Source: Aquanectria penicillioides (lineage: Eukaryota; Ascomycota; Sordariomycetes; Hypocreales; Nectriaceae). Taken from it: a stretch of 64,000 bases of DNA. Below the pieces are notes generated by a model, which searched no databases, was not told the origin of the DNA, and was given only the letters and a program-made list of their open reading frames with translations. Position numbers and translations under genes: made by a program. The DNA lies in contig PYIU01000010.1 in NCBI GenBank assembly GCA_003415625.1, positions 930,001 to 994,000 on the forward strand. The letters are read 5' to 3'. Below are positions 24,495-35,846 of this stretch, one piece after another (the stretch's first letter is position 1; the number at the start of each line of letters is the position of its first letter).

Positions 24495-25069
24495 ATTGGC
24501 TAGAATGGAGGAATGATAATGACTGGTGGCTGCAGGGATACTTGCAGGGGCTGTCTTGGATGTGTGCTTGATCTAGCTATCTTTCTTAATAGTCGATGAG
24601 CCTGAATTTAACAACGTTTGATATCCTCATGATTCTACGCAAAAACTCCCCCAATCACTCAAGTTGCAAACCATTCATGACACGATGGACGGCACAGCTC
24701 AACGCCTATACAGGGCTAGACCCGGCTCCGTCCTGCAGTGTCGCATTCGCTTTCGTGCCGGCGAGGGGAAACCTGCCAGTCCCCACAATCGTTATCAGCT
24801 TGGCCGTCTCTTGGCCGTCGGCCAAGAGCGTCTCATTGAGGAAATGGAGGCACGATAAGCCAAACTTATCGATAAACCAGCTATGATGGTACGGCATCTA
24901 ACGCACTTACAGCCTGGGAGCAGTCAAATGGGCCGAGAACCCTGGATAAGCTACGCGCTGCAACCACCATCACTGAGAGATCGGTAGCCATTTCCTAGCC
25001 CACGAATTTCATGACGATCCAGAATTTGCAACACTGTCGCTAATCAGTGTGGCACCCCTTGTTACCGCC
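24495..25069. promoter_or_regulatory. Divergent promoter, carbamoylase/hydantoinase, GATA-rich
   Basis: This 575-bp region separates two divergent catabolic genes. It contains six HGATAR motifs counting both strands: 24514-24519, 24578-24583, 24792-24797, 24853-24858, 24866-24871 and 24870-24875. The last two overlap in the palindrome TTATCGATAA. Chance expectation is about 1.7. HGATAR is the site of AreA/Nit2 nitrogen regulators, so control by nitrogen status is inferred. Confidence 0.5.
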
Positions 25070-26824
25070 ATGTTGGATCTGATCATTAAGAATGGCCGTA
25101 TGGCAAGTCGAATCAAAACCATATCAGCCGAGCATGAGCTAATACGTATTGTCATCTCAAGGTCACTGCGGCAGAGATCTTACCATCCGGGACCGAAATT
25201 GGCATTCGAGATGGCAAGATTGTTGTCGTGGGCTGTGAACTAGAAGCAGGCAGTGAAACACAGATCATAGATGCTGAAGGCGCATATGTAACCCCAGGGT
25301 AAGACGTTTCATCCACAGTACAGAGATAATTGCTAATGGCCAGTTTAGAGGCGTTGACTCTCATGTACACATAGAACAAGATAATGCGCCAACCGGGGAC
25401 ACATGGGAAAGTGGTACCAAATCTGCCATCGCGGGAGGCAACACCACGGTTATCGCTTTCGCAACACAGAGGCGTAACGAGGAGAGCGTCTGGCCTGCCA
25501 TAGAAGCGTATCACAAAAAGGCGACTGGCTATGGTTATTGCGACTATGGATTCCATCTGATCATTACCAATCCGAATGAGACGGTGCTGAAAGGCGAGCT
25601 CCCGTCGCTCGTTGAGCAGGGCATCACAAGCGTAAAGCTGTACATGACATACCAACCCTTGAAGCTTGGTGATGGGGATTTGTTCAATATCATGATGGCG
25701 GCGAGGAAGTTTGGGATCACGACCATGATTCATGCCGAAAATAATGACATTATCGAGCAGATTACCAAGTAAGTCGAGCCGAAACAACGTGTCGCTGGAC
25801 ACGAACTAACAACCGAACAAGGCGTCTCGCTGAGGCAGGAAACACAGATACTTATTTTCACTCGGTCGCGCGTCCTCAAATCGCAGAGAGTGAAGCAACA
25901 TATCGTGCAATTAGTCTTGCCGAAGTTACAGATGCGCCAATTCTTATTGTGCACATGTCAGCTCCGGAAGCAATACGTCATGTCAACGAGGCACAACGAC
26001 GATTACTTCCAATCCACGCCGAAACCTGCCCTCATTATTTATACCTTACTAGTGAAAAGTTAATATCAGGCCCTGATGACTTTGGCGGAGCTAGAAACAT
26101 TTGTGCGCCGCCGCTTCGCCACGATCCCAAGGACCTGGAGTATCTGTGGAAGGGGCTGGCGAACGGCACATTTACTGTTGTGTCCTCTGACCACGCGCCC
26201 AGCACATTTGACCACCCGTGTGGCAAGATGCGTGGCTTCTGTGCGGCCAATGGAGACGGAAAGCCTCATCGTGACTTTCGAAACGTCCCCAACGGGGTGC
26301 CAGGTATTGAGACGAGGTTGCCTCTGCTCTTTGACAGAACCATGAGCGATGAAGACACCGGGGATAACGACAAGATCTGCATCTCCTTACCTCGATTTGT
26401 GCAGCTCACATCGACCAACCCGGCCAAGCTCTACGGTCTAGGTGACCGAAAGGGAAGCTTGCTCCCAGGCTATGACGCAGATATTGTCATCTGGTACCCC
26501 GAAGCTGTCCCCGCTGGGGCTACAACGACAAAGGGCCTCAAGGGCGCCGACCACAATACCAAACCTAAGAAGAGATTCACCATTACAAACGAAATGCTCC
26601 ATCACCGGATCGACTTTACTCCCTTTGAGGGTATTCAAGTCCGAAACTGGCCCAGGTGGGTGCTTCTACGAGGAAAGTTGGCGTGGGATCGCGACAACGG
26701 CGGGGTTGTAGGCAAGCTGGGAGACGGCCAGTTTTTGAAGCGCGCAACATCAAAGGTCTTGACAGGCCAGATGGGGAGAACTGTGCTGGGAATGAAAAGA
26801 AATGAGCGGGAGTATTGGATGTAA
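25070..26824 (+). CDS. Hydantoinase / dihydropyrimidinase
   Basis: Four exons (25070-25102, 25162-25298, 25349-25768, 25822-26824) give 530 residues. The first intron is GC-AG (GCAAGT to CAAG) and joins KNGRM to VTAAE at a conserved family position. All metal ligands of the cyclic amidohydrolase fold are present: HVH at 62/64 in GVDSHVHIEQ, Lys153 for carboxylation in SVKLYMTY, His185 in HAEN, His241 in IVHMS, and Asp320 in VSSDHAP. The enzyme opens a cyclic ureide (hydantoin, dihydropyrimidine or similar) to an N-carbamoyl acid. The divergent carbamoylase and the nearby racemase favour a hydantoin-like substrate. Pyrimidine breakdown is the main alternative. The ATG at 25070 is chosen because MLDLIIKNGR is the usual N-terminus. 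Confidence 0.92.
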
Positions 26825-27161
26825 AGTATCACGGCGGTCAAGTTCCGAGATCGTATTCATCCAACCCAGCTCAAGGAAGCCTCGACTGAGGTAAAATTAT
26901 AGAATGCATGCATTATTTGCCAATACATAGTAAAAGTTTCCAAGGGTCAAACTGTTTGCATATGTCATCGACTTTGTGAGGCTACATGTCGAAACATTGA
27001 TGCGTCAAATTTGTATTCACTAAGCTGATTACACAATTACACAAGTTTAAAACTGCTATAAAGCTCAAGGAAATTTTTGAAAGAATTGAATTTTAAGATG
27101 GGATCCTAGATTACTAAGAAATACCCTTGACGGTTTACACCATTTCCCACCACCACTTACT
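26825..27161. other. Convergent 3' flank
   Basis: About 340 bp, AT-rich, between the convergent hydantoinase and first dioxygenase. No gene is seen; it presumably holds both 3' UTRs. Confidence 0.7.
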
Positions 27162-28461
27162 TCACTTGCCCTCAATGAGCACTCCATCAATTTTGGTCAT
27201 CCCCTTGGGCAGCCCTGTCTCCTGCTTCTCGGTAGCGGTAAAATGCTTGTGGTGAGCCCGCTGCATGCGACGGTTATAGTGCTCGTAGGCCGTCATGCCA
27301 CGCTCGTAACCCTCGCGAAGAGGCGTCTCTGGGGTGATGAATTGGGGCAGGGGGGAGATGAGTTCGTCATTGTTGAGGCCGAAGAAGAAGGGTAAAGAGT
27401 ATCGTTGACGGCCGGTTTGGTTACGCACGCGGTGTACGGTACTGAGGTAAACGTCGTTAGTTAGACGGGACATCATGTCGCCCAGGTTCACGACGAAAGT
27501 GTTTGGCTCGAGCTTGGGCTTAATCCATTGGCCAGCTGCGTTGAGAACTTCGAGAGACTGAACGTCAGAAGGGTCTTGTGCAATCATGGTCATGACTTCA
27601 ATATCTCTGTTAGGTTTTTGATGCTTTTGTTATATTCCTGTTGAGTAACTTACACTGCACATCGGTGTGGGCACCGAGACCAGTCGACTCATTGTCATCG
27701 GGAGCTTGAGGAGGGTAATAAAGACCTCGGATACCAGCAACAGGATAGGTAAACTTCTTGTCAAAAAAGTGCTCATCAATACCCATGACCTTGGCCATGA
27801 CTCTGGTCAGCTTGCGCATCAATGAGAGACACACAGCACGGTATTCACGCATTGCAGGCTTGAAGAGCGGCGAGTCGGCGTCATCTGGCCAAAGGTTCCC
27901 TCGGAAGAGCAGCTCAGGTTGGTAACCGGCACCTTCAGGGTCTAGATCAGGTTCATAACCAGTGGTCATGGACTCTTTGAGATCTGTTTTCCCGGATTAG
28001 TCAAAGTTGGCTGTCGTGTTGGCGAATGGATGCTACCTACCGCCCTTCTTGAGCCGATCCACGTTGGTGTAGTAGGGCTCCTCGTATCCCATGTAAGCCT
28101 TGGACAGAGACTGGTGGACCTTCTTCTTCGTCTCCAATGGCAGATCAAAAAACTCCTTGAGACCCGCAAAGGCGCGTTCCACAACAGCCCAGTCGATGCC
28201 GTGGTTCTTGATGACAAAGAAGCCGACTCTGGTGCAGGCGTCACGCAAGTCCTCAATCAGCTTGTGCATATCTTCGGGCTTGGAAGTATCCGAAATCAAT
28301 GCAGAAAGGTCGATAATGGGAATGTGATCAAACTTGCCACTCACGCCGTTAGGGTCAAGGGTACGCTCAAGGCCTTGGGAGAGCACAAGCTTGCCATTGA
28401 TGACGCCGGCGACGCCCTCCATTGGAGGGTCTGAGAGAGGCATAGCGACGGCAGCGGCCAT
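27162..28461 (-). CDS. 2-oxoglutarate/Fe(II) dioxygenase, isopenicillin-N-synthase family (copy 1)
   Basis: Three exons (28461-28041, 27983-27654, 27595-27162) give 394 residues. The N-terminal DIOX_N segment reads IPIIDLSALI and RVGFFVIKNHGI. The iron ligands are His and Asp in LGAHTDVQ and His in STVHRV, and the co-substrate Arg/Ser pair lies in RYSLPFF. Members of this family include thymine 7-hydroxylase, which oxidises a nucleobase methyl group, so ring or methyl hydroxylation of a heterocycle is plausible here. The last intron uses an AAG acceptor. A second Met six residues in is an alternative start. The gene has a paralog at 36340-37648 with the same exon structure. Confidence 0.9.
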
Positions 28462-29168
28462 GGTGGATGCTTTTGTGGATTGGATTGGTACAGGAAGGTT
28501 GCGGTTTGTGTTCAGAAGCGTAGTGGTTCAGTATAAAGTTCTGGTTGGCTTGTGTCATGTGGGCTGTCGAGATTGATTAGATTCGTGGACGCCTTATATG
28601 ACTCGACCGGTTGATGACCGGAAACTTGGCAGCAACGTTTGCCGATTAGTTATGGCGTACGGCGATGAATGAAGACGAAAGAGGGGCAGAATGAGCAGTT
28701 CAGGCTGCATGTGTCACTCTCATGGGCAGCATCATTCCTCTCACAGCGGCGTCGACTATGGTAGCGGGGCAGACGGCGCTCGCTATCGCTGGACAAAGCA
28801 ACAAGTTCTTATCAGTGGGCCGCAAGGTGATGATGCCGTCCCCGCTCCAAAGCCGAAAGACGAATCCATAAGCCGACCCCAGTCTTAAATCAACAACTAA
28901 AATCGCTGGAGGCTTATCGGCCAAGAGGTTGGTGTACCGGTGTTCTCGGCTTGTGGCGGCCACGGCCATTTGCAGCATCTCGCGAGGAGTGATTGGCGGG
29001 CGCGTTCGTCTAAGTGAGGAGAGACGGCAGATGGAAGCCGACAAATCACTTTTCCCGGTGAAACATCATGAGTGACTGACAAAGTTGCAATGAGGCCCGA
29101 CAAAAAGTGCATCGTTTTTCACTACGAAGCATCAGCCGAACTATCCCGACACACCTCATTGAGACGCA
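28462..29168. promoter_or_regulatory. Divergent promoter, dioxygenase 1 / racemase
   Basis: About 700 bp between two divergent starts. Three HGATAR sites lie on the minus strand at 28783-28788, 28809-28814 and 28914-28919. That is only slightly above expectation, so the support is weak. No gene is seen. Confidence 0.35.
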
Positions 29169-29966
29169 ATGGAGATTCCCTCTGTGACTGGACAATCCGT
29201 CCGAGAGGTCAACATCTTGCTCATCAACCCAAACTCTACGGCTTACATGACAGAGTCTTGTCTACGCAGCATCGAGTCCACGCTGCCACCTCATACGACC
29301 GTCTATGGTTTCACTTGTCCGAAGCCAGGTCCCAGCGCCATCGAGTGCAACGTGGACGCCACGCTCTCGGCCGCAACCTGCTTCCGGGCGCTGGTCTCGT
29401 TCATCCGAAACCCAAATAATCCTCGAATTGACGCCTTTCTCGTTGCATGCTTCTCTGCACATCCTCTCACGGCCATGCTGCGCGAGGAGTTTCCGCAGCC
29501 GACAATTGGCATCATGGAGGCGGCATTGTACGCTTGCCGCATGTGCGGGGATCGTTTGGGCATCGTCACCACCAGCGAGCGCTCCAGCATGCGCCACGGA
29601 CGATCAGCTGTCGACCTGGGTCTGGGAAACTTCTTCGTTGGCTGCGAGACGGGCCATGTTTCGGTGCTGGAGCTCGAGTCCAAGCCCAAGGACGTCGTTT
29701 ACGCCGGCCTTGCTTCGGCAGCCAAGAAGCTGGTGGCTCAAGGCGCCGACTGCGTCTGTCTGGGATGCGCAGGCATGACAGAGATGCATCAAGTCTGCAA
29801 GGAAGCTGTCGGCATGCAAGACGGCCAAGTCATGGTTGTTGACGGCGTCGCAGCGGGAGTCCACTTCTTGGCCGGCCTTGTGCGTGTGGGCCTCTCCACG
29901 GCCAAGTCTGGGGTTTATCGACCAGCCGCTGTTGGTCGAGAGCGGAGGGGACAAGATTGGCTGTAG
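29169..29966 (+). CDS. Asp/Glu/hydantoin racemase family protein
   Basis: Single exon, 265 residues. The family start INPNSTAYMT is followed by the two active-site cysteines, in VACFSAHPL (Cys94) and CLGCAGM (Cys200), the arrangement expected of a cofactor-independent racemase. Hydantoin and allantoin racemases of this family interconvert the enantiomers of 5-substituted hydantoins so that a stereoselective hydantoinase can use both. Yeast DCG1, in the allantoin gene cluster, belongs to the same family. Its place between the hydantoinase and the rest of the cluster supports that job. Asp/Glu racemase or maleate isomerase activity cannot be excluded. Confidence 0.88.
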   Translation: MEIPSVTGQSVREVNILLINPNSTAYMTESCLRSIESTLPPHTTVYGFTCPKPGPSAIECNVDATLSAATCFRALVSFIRNPNNPRIDAFLVACFSAHPLTAMLREEFPQPTIGIMEAALYACRMCGDRLGIVTTSERSSMRHGRSAVDLGLGNFFVGCETGHVSVLELESKPKDVVYAGLASAAKKLVAQGADCVCLGCAGMTEMHQVCKEAVGMQDGQVMVVDGVAAGVHFLAGLVRVGLSTAKSGVYRPAAVGRERRGQDWL

Positions 29967-30130
29967 ATAAGCATGTTCCATGACGGTTGCTACTCTCTGA
30001 TACTGGCTTGGTCCACTCGATTAAACAATTCCCGTCTTGTTCTTCCTGTCTCGAAAGTCCCTCATTGTCCCTAGCAGTGCCTAGCATTGTGCCACCACCC
30101 ACTCAGACGTACTCCTTTCAGCCACGCAAA

Positions 30131-31272
30131 ATGGCCAAGTCAAATGTACTGGTGGTGGGCTTTGGTGGCATTGGTTCCATTACAGCATACAATCTAGAAG
30201 CTGGCGGTCTTGCAACTGTGACGGGTGTATTCAGATCCAACTACGACGCTGTAAAGGAGCGAGGCATTAAGATTACCTCTGTTGACCACGGGGAGATTGC
30301 ATCATGGAGGCCGACTCATGGTAAGACCTCGGCAGGGCTTTTTTTTTTTTCATCTCGTACTTGAACTAACCTCTGTCCAGTTTCAAAGCAAGTCCCGGAT
30401 GCCAAAGGCGATGGGGCGACACCATTCGACTTTATTGTTGTCTGCACAAAGAACATGCCTGACATTTCCCCGACCGTGGTCGAGGTGATTGGCCCGGCGG
30501 TGACTCCCGGCCACACTGCCATTGTGCTGGTTCAAAACGGAGTGAATATTGAGAAGCCAATTATCGCTACGTATTCGACCAATGTTGTCATCTCGGGTGT
30601 GTCTCGCATGAGCTCAACCGAACAGTCGCCTGGAGTCATCTACCACCAAGATCACGACATTTTGATGATTGGCGCCTTTCGTAATCCCAACCTGGATATT
30701 GAAGTGGAACGTGAGGCTGCTAAGAAATTTACAGAAATTTACGGTGCCAGTGGCAAGGCGGGAGCCGAGTATGAAGAGGATGTTGCCTTTGTCCGATGGA
30801 GAAAGTTGGTTTACAACGCGTCATTTAATTCGCTCTGTGCAATCACCAACATGGATTGCTCGAGCATCAAAATTGCAGCATCTCCAATCGCTGAATTGAT
30901 ATTGCCCATCATGCTTGAAATTAAAAGCGTTGCTCGAGCTTTAGGTGTCAAGCTGGCACCCAACCAAGAGGAGGTATCATTACATGGAGATGCCCTCGAC
31001 AGCTATTTTAAGCCGAGCATGCAGCAGGACATTGAAAAGGTAGATAAGGATGGAATGCACACACGCAGTTCGCACATAAGCTAATAATATTTCGGGAATA
31101 GGACAACTTTATGGAAATAGAGACCATCGTGGGAGAGCCGCTTAGAGAGGCACGTAGACTAGGTGTTCCAGCTCCAACGCTCACCATTATATACTCGCTA
31201 CTAAAGGCGCTGCAGGAGAGAACTAAACAGAGGAAGGGAATGATAGATATGCCGCCGAAAAAGAGCGCATAG
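30131..31272 (+). CDS. 2-dehydropantoate 2-reductase-like (ApbA/PanE) oxidoreductase
   Basis: Three exons (30131-30320, 30381-31039, 31102-31272) give 339 residues. The N-terminal Rossmann motif VVGFGGIGS fits NAD(P)H binding, and VLVQNGV and WRKLVYNASFNSLCAI are conserved ketopantoate reductase segments. In fungi many paralogs of this family have no role in pantothenate synthesis and reduce other 2-oxo acids. In this cluster it could act on an oxo acid released downstream of the ureide pathway; that is inference. Its 3' end is 113 bp from the convergent methyltransferase stop. Confidence 0.85.
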
Positions 31273-31385
31273 AATTAAATACAATCCCGGTATTCGATCG
31301 TTACTTCGTAGCCTTCTTGCTGCAGACAATAATGGCTTGGATCCGTCATCCGTCTTCGACAGGGTGGTCGCTTTTCAGGTGCAGA

Positions 31386-32879
31386 TTACTCCGGCTTGCG
31401 ACCATAGACAAAGCGCACCATGAAGTAACTGTGGACCTTGCGGTTGCGCAGCGCCTTGCGAATGTCCATGAGGAAAATCTGGTACTCGTCCTTGGGCCAC
31501 CCGAGAACGTTGTTCCACAGCATGGTGGTGTAGCCTTGAGCCGTGTAAGCGCATGTCTTGAATCAAGCAGATAGTCGGTTGGTTGCTTACCCTCAATGTC
31601 ATTATCCAATGTCAGCTTGACGAAACGGCCGATTTCAGCGAGCTTGGGATCCTTCGGCCAATCGCCAATCGGCACCTAGAGAGCAACTAATTAGGTCGTG
31701 GCGAAGCTTCGAACATTTCATGAGCACCCACCTTGAAGTCTTGCGTCTTGATTTCCTCAAAGCCAGCATCCTCAAAGGCCTGAGGCAATATCTCGTTGTT
31801 GAAGAACGATCGATCAATCGCCTTGCCCCTTCCACATACAACTTGGTAAACAGGTCCATAGAAGGCTCCAACTCATGGGTGCCGTCGTCGCTGCGGAACG
31901 AAATATCAGCCTCAACCGACTCAACCCATCCTCCGGGGCCGCAGCTGCGGTAGGCCTCTTTGAACAGACCGGTCCAGTCCTTGATGGCTCCAAATAGATA
32001 GCGGATGTGAATGAAGTCAAAGCTATCATTCTTCCAGGTCCAGGTTTGTGTGGCGTCGTCAACTTCGAAGCGCACGTTGGGGGGCACCCATTTGGGCTGG
32101 CAGGGCGAGAGGTCGGTGCCGACAACTTCGGCGCTTTGGAATTGGTCGGCAAAGTCACTAAATATTATAAGCTCGAGATCGCATGTTAATTCATGGGTCG
32201 TCATACATTGCCCAGATACCTTACATGATGGTTAGTGAGCTGTCGGATATCGGGGTGGAGCAACTTACCGCTTCCGGTGCCAACATCTAAAACTTGCTGC
32301 AAGAGAAATCATAACATGTTAATGCCAGGCGCTTCAATTTTAGTTTAATGTTCAAATACGCACCTGCACATCTGGTTTAATTGGAGCAAGGAACAGCTGG
32401 CCGTCCAAGAGAACCGTGAGGTAGTGGTGGCTAACTGTGTCAGTGGGGCATCGCGAGCACCGGGGTTAGAGACGCACGTAATATCGACAGACTCCAGCTG
32501 CTGCTCATCGTTGGGGAAAGCATAGTCGAGGCTGAATTTATCGCTGTGGTACGTGCGTCCATGCATCTGGCGATACTCCATGATACTCGCGGAGACAGAT
32601 GCAGTGGAGCTTTCTCTGGGGCAGTGTTAGTAGGCGTCATGCAACTCGGAAGGGTTCAGTTCACTCACACGTCCTCGCCCAGCGATGAGTCGCCATCGTC
32701 GCGAGTTTCGTCCTGAACAGGTGATTAGCTTCCTTCTGGGCAAAACCAACTGTGCAAATCGTACGTACCCCTACGTCTTCCGCAGGGACCAGCTCAGCCG
32801 GAGGCGACGAAGACGGCAGACGCGTGCTAGCGGGTTTAGCCCCAGCGGGCGAGTTCGATCCGGAGCGCTTATCCCCCAT
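31386..32879 (-). CDS. LaeA-like SAM-dependent methyltransferase, frameshifted as given
   Basis: Nine exons are inferred: 32879-32769, 32712-32669, 32615-32478, 32430-32364, 32296-32269, 32219-32207, 32157-31732, 31675-31591 and 31534-31386. They give the family order MHGRTYHS, QVLDVGTGSGIWAI (SAM motif I), VVGTDLSP, PPNVRFEVDD, FDFIHIRYLFGAIKDW, GGWVE, VPIGDWPKDPKLAEIG and the end VYGRKPE. These are hallmarks of the LaeA/TAM-type methyltransferases, some of which regulate secondary metabolism. Exon 7 does not hold one frame. It passes from LYVEGARRLIDRS to the next family segment FFNNEILPQAFEDAGF only with a shift at 31808-31816, where GATC occurs twice in tandem. The gene is therefore either recently broken or carries a sequence error. 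Confidence 0.8.
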
Positions 32880-34329
32880 GGTCAAGATAGAAAACGACAC
32901 GGGAATTTGCGATTTTTGTTGAAGAAGGAGCAGAAAAAACACATCAGTTTCTTGAACAATGGACAAACGATGAGGGGAAAGCCCCCGGTCGCTGCGTCGC
33001 TGAGTCGTGGTTCGACTATGCATGTTGGTTGAGCCAACACGGGCGCTTGTCGACTTGGGGTTTAGGCCGCAGCGCCAGAAACCGCTGTCTGCACCGGCCC
33101 GTGTCTTCCCGTGCCATGTTCGAAGCGAGCAGCCCAATGGCAAATAGTTTCCTCAATTGTGGGTGCCATTAAACCTAGTTGTTGTCGCCAACGGCAGCAA
33201 GGGTAGCGGAGCGAGCACTGTGGTCAGGCCAGTGACGCAAGCCTACAAAGCCTCTACCGAGACACGTCGTGCATCTCAGATCATGTTGGCTGGTAGCTGG
33301 TACCGGCTACCGGGTAGTCCATGCTCCCAAGCGAGTGTCTGGTGGGTTGTTGTGATAGATGGCGCGATGCACTGCAACAGCCAAGGCGCTGAGACAAGGG
33401 AATGCAAAGAAGAGGTTCCACCAACAGTAATTTGTAGTTCTATATACCCAATTTATACAATTTGACATGCGAACTACTGGAGAATGCAACGTCGGGCATT
33501 CCATTTAGAATCCACGTGGTCACAAGCGTCATGTCAGTGTTTCAACTTCCAAGGATGGTGCAACACCTCAAGTAGACCATGGAGAAAACTAAGCCGTTGT
33601 ATTCTAGTAAAAAGCATAAAAACGTGGCTTTTTTCAAAATGCGTGTATTCTTATATCCCCACTGCGCGAGAGATCTTAAATTGTGAAATGCATCTGGCAA
33701 ATGCGTAAAACTTCACTGTCGCATGTTCTTAGTTGGGTGTTTTCTTTCTTTTAATTCCCACCACGAGTCAAGTCCTCTTGTTCCGATTATTCTTTCCTCT
33801 TTGATTACTTCCATCAATGCAAGTCCATTTCATATCTTTCCTTTACAAGCCGCATCTATGTACTTATTCACAAGTGTATGCGGATTTCGTACACTTTGCT
33901 CGTCTGCTTAAAGTGTGGAGATGTTGGCCAAAACTGTTAATCCATTTCCTAGATCCGTCCCTCACTTGAATCGGTGCGCATTTAATATTAGAACCAATTA
34001 ATTCCACCACTATTGAAGATATAATCATATCAACTTTCACACAATATGTCTGACGTTCCTGGATCTCAATCGTTCCCCACCTCATCGCAGGCCAAGGCCG
34101 CGGATAACCTGCCGGCTGTGCAGCTTGGCCACTTGCAGATAGCTTCGGGACGTTATCCACGATGCGAAAACGACTTGGCCGACGGGGAAATACCCCGTAA
34201 TGCCCCGCCGTCCGATAAGCACGCGCAAGGCCGTTCAGTGTCAGCAGTTCGGCAATCGACTTGACCAATTGCAGTGTGAAGCATCCAAATAAACTCGTTT
34301 GACTTTCACGGTGCTCTCGACCTGCTTGT
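32880..34329. other. Divergent upstream region, methyltransferase/amidohydrolase
   Basis: About 1.45 kb. A 72-codon frame at 34046-34264 and others show no family features. GATA motifs occur at about the chance rate. It presumably holds the two promoters. Confidence 0.55.
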
Positions 34330-35846
34330 ATGGACCCTGCAAATCTGCAAAAAATGGCTACTACACTGTACACTAACGGCATTATCATCACTGTCGACCA
34401 GCAGCGGCGAGTCATTCGCAATGGATTTATCCTGGTAAAGGGCAATCGCATCGCCGCCATAGATTCCGTCACCAAGTTGGCAGAGCTAGATCTTCGACCC
34501 GATACTCGACGAGTTGACCTTCAACGCCGCATAGTTATCCCCGGCCTCATCAACAGCCATGTTCACCTCATCCAGTCCATCATGAGCGGTCTCTGTGAGG
34601 ACCTGAAACTGCATGACTGGGCATCCTGTGCCATCTGGCCTCTTGAGGTCAACCTACAGGGCAATGACGGATATGTTGCCGCAAAGCTGGCCATGACCGA
34701 AATGATCAAGACGGGCACCACTTGCTTCCTCGAGCCAATGCTTCCTGCTTCAGCTGGCTTCGACGGAGTCTGTCGCGCAGTTCAAGAAACTGGAATTCGC
34801 GCATGTCTGGTGAGCATGCCACGCCCTCGGGATGACAACGTACGATAATTGCTAATCACCGCTAGTAGGGTAAACTTGTCAAGGGCCCTAGGTCTGATCC
34901 AAACGCCGGTATTGCAGACGCTCGTGATGCGCAAGCCAGTCTCATGTCTGTTGACAGCGTTATTGCTGCTCATAAAGAGTATCATGGGTCTTGTGACGAC
35001 AGGCTGCACGTGTGGTTTGCTACGGAGACCCCCAGAGGAGCTGATGAAGCCGGATTTGTCGCCGTGGGAAAGGCTTCTGAGGAGCACCACATTCGCATGA
35101 CGATGCATCTTTCCGAAGCGGCCAAGGATTTTGACATGATTCGCGAGGCCTACGGGGCGACGCCTGGCGAGTTCACCCGAAAGGTGCACTCAGCAGGCTC
35201 ACATGTGGTCCTAGGACACATGGTCCACATTGATCACTCTGTCGACCTGGATATTCTCAAGGCCGATGGTACTCATATTGCGCACAATCCTACCAGCAAC
35301 GCCAAGCTTGCTGATGGCTTTGCGCCGATCCCAGAGATGCTCGCCCACGGCATCAACGTATGTCTCGGCACGGATGGTGCGCCATGTAACAATGCCCATG
35401 ACCTATTCCGAGATATGCACCTCGCCGGAGTGATTCACAAGGGCAGGCTGCAAGATGCCAACGTCATGCCTTCTGAACAGGTCATCGAAATGGCAACAAT
35501 CAATGGGGCCAAGGCCCTGGGCCTGGAAAAGGATTTGGGCAGCTTGGAAGTTGGCAAGAAGGCGGATTTCGTCGTTGTGGACGCCAGCGGGTTGCATGCT
35601 GCCCCGTTTGACGAGGCAATGGTGGGAGAAGGCGGCATTCATCCTGCGACAGTTGTGGTGCACTGCTGCAGTGGACAAGATGTTGAGCTAGTAGTGGTGG
35701 ATGGCCGCGAGGTGGTGAGAGATGGCGAATTACTTGAGATTGACGAAGAGCAAGTGAAGCAAGATGCTCGAACAACTATTGCGGATCTGCAGAAAAGGTC
35801 GGGAGTCAAGGCTCAGCCGGCGAAAATGAATTGGACCTACGTGTAG
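34330..35846 (+). CDS. TRZ/ATZ-type amidohydrolase (nucleobase or s-triazine-like deaminase)
   Basis: Two exons (34330-34809, 34869-35846) give 485 residues. The metal-binding motifs of the amidohydrolase deaminase subfamily are all visible: HVH in GLINSHVHLIQ, His in MTMHLSEA, His in GHMVHID and Asp in CLGTDGAPCNN. The C-terminal GSLEVGKKADFVVVD closes the barrel. Relatives deaminate or dechlorinate guanine, 8-oxoguanine, cytosine, methylthioadenosine and s-triazines. In this cluster the enzyme could remove an exocyclic amine before ring opening. The acceptor is the second of two adjacent TAGs, as the first would leave a stop in frame. An alternative start is the Met at 34354. Confidence 0.88.

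Noticed and set aside
32880..34329. GATA enrichment in the methyltransferase/amidohydrolase divergent region
   Set aside because: Only about three or four HGATAR sites in 1.45 kb, close to chance.
33864..34475. 203-codon minus-strand frame upstream of and overlapping the amidohydrolase
   Set aside because: It is partly the antisense shadow of the amidohydrolase 5' end, and the rest lacks family features.
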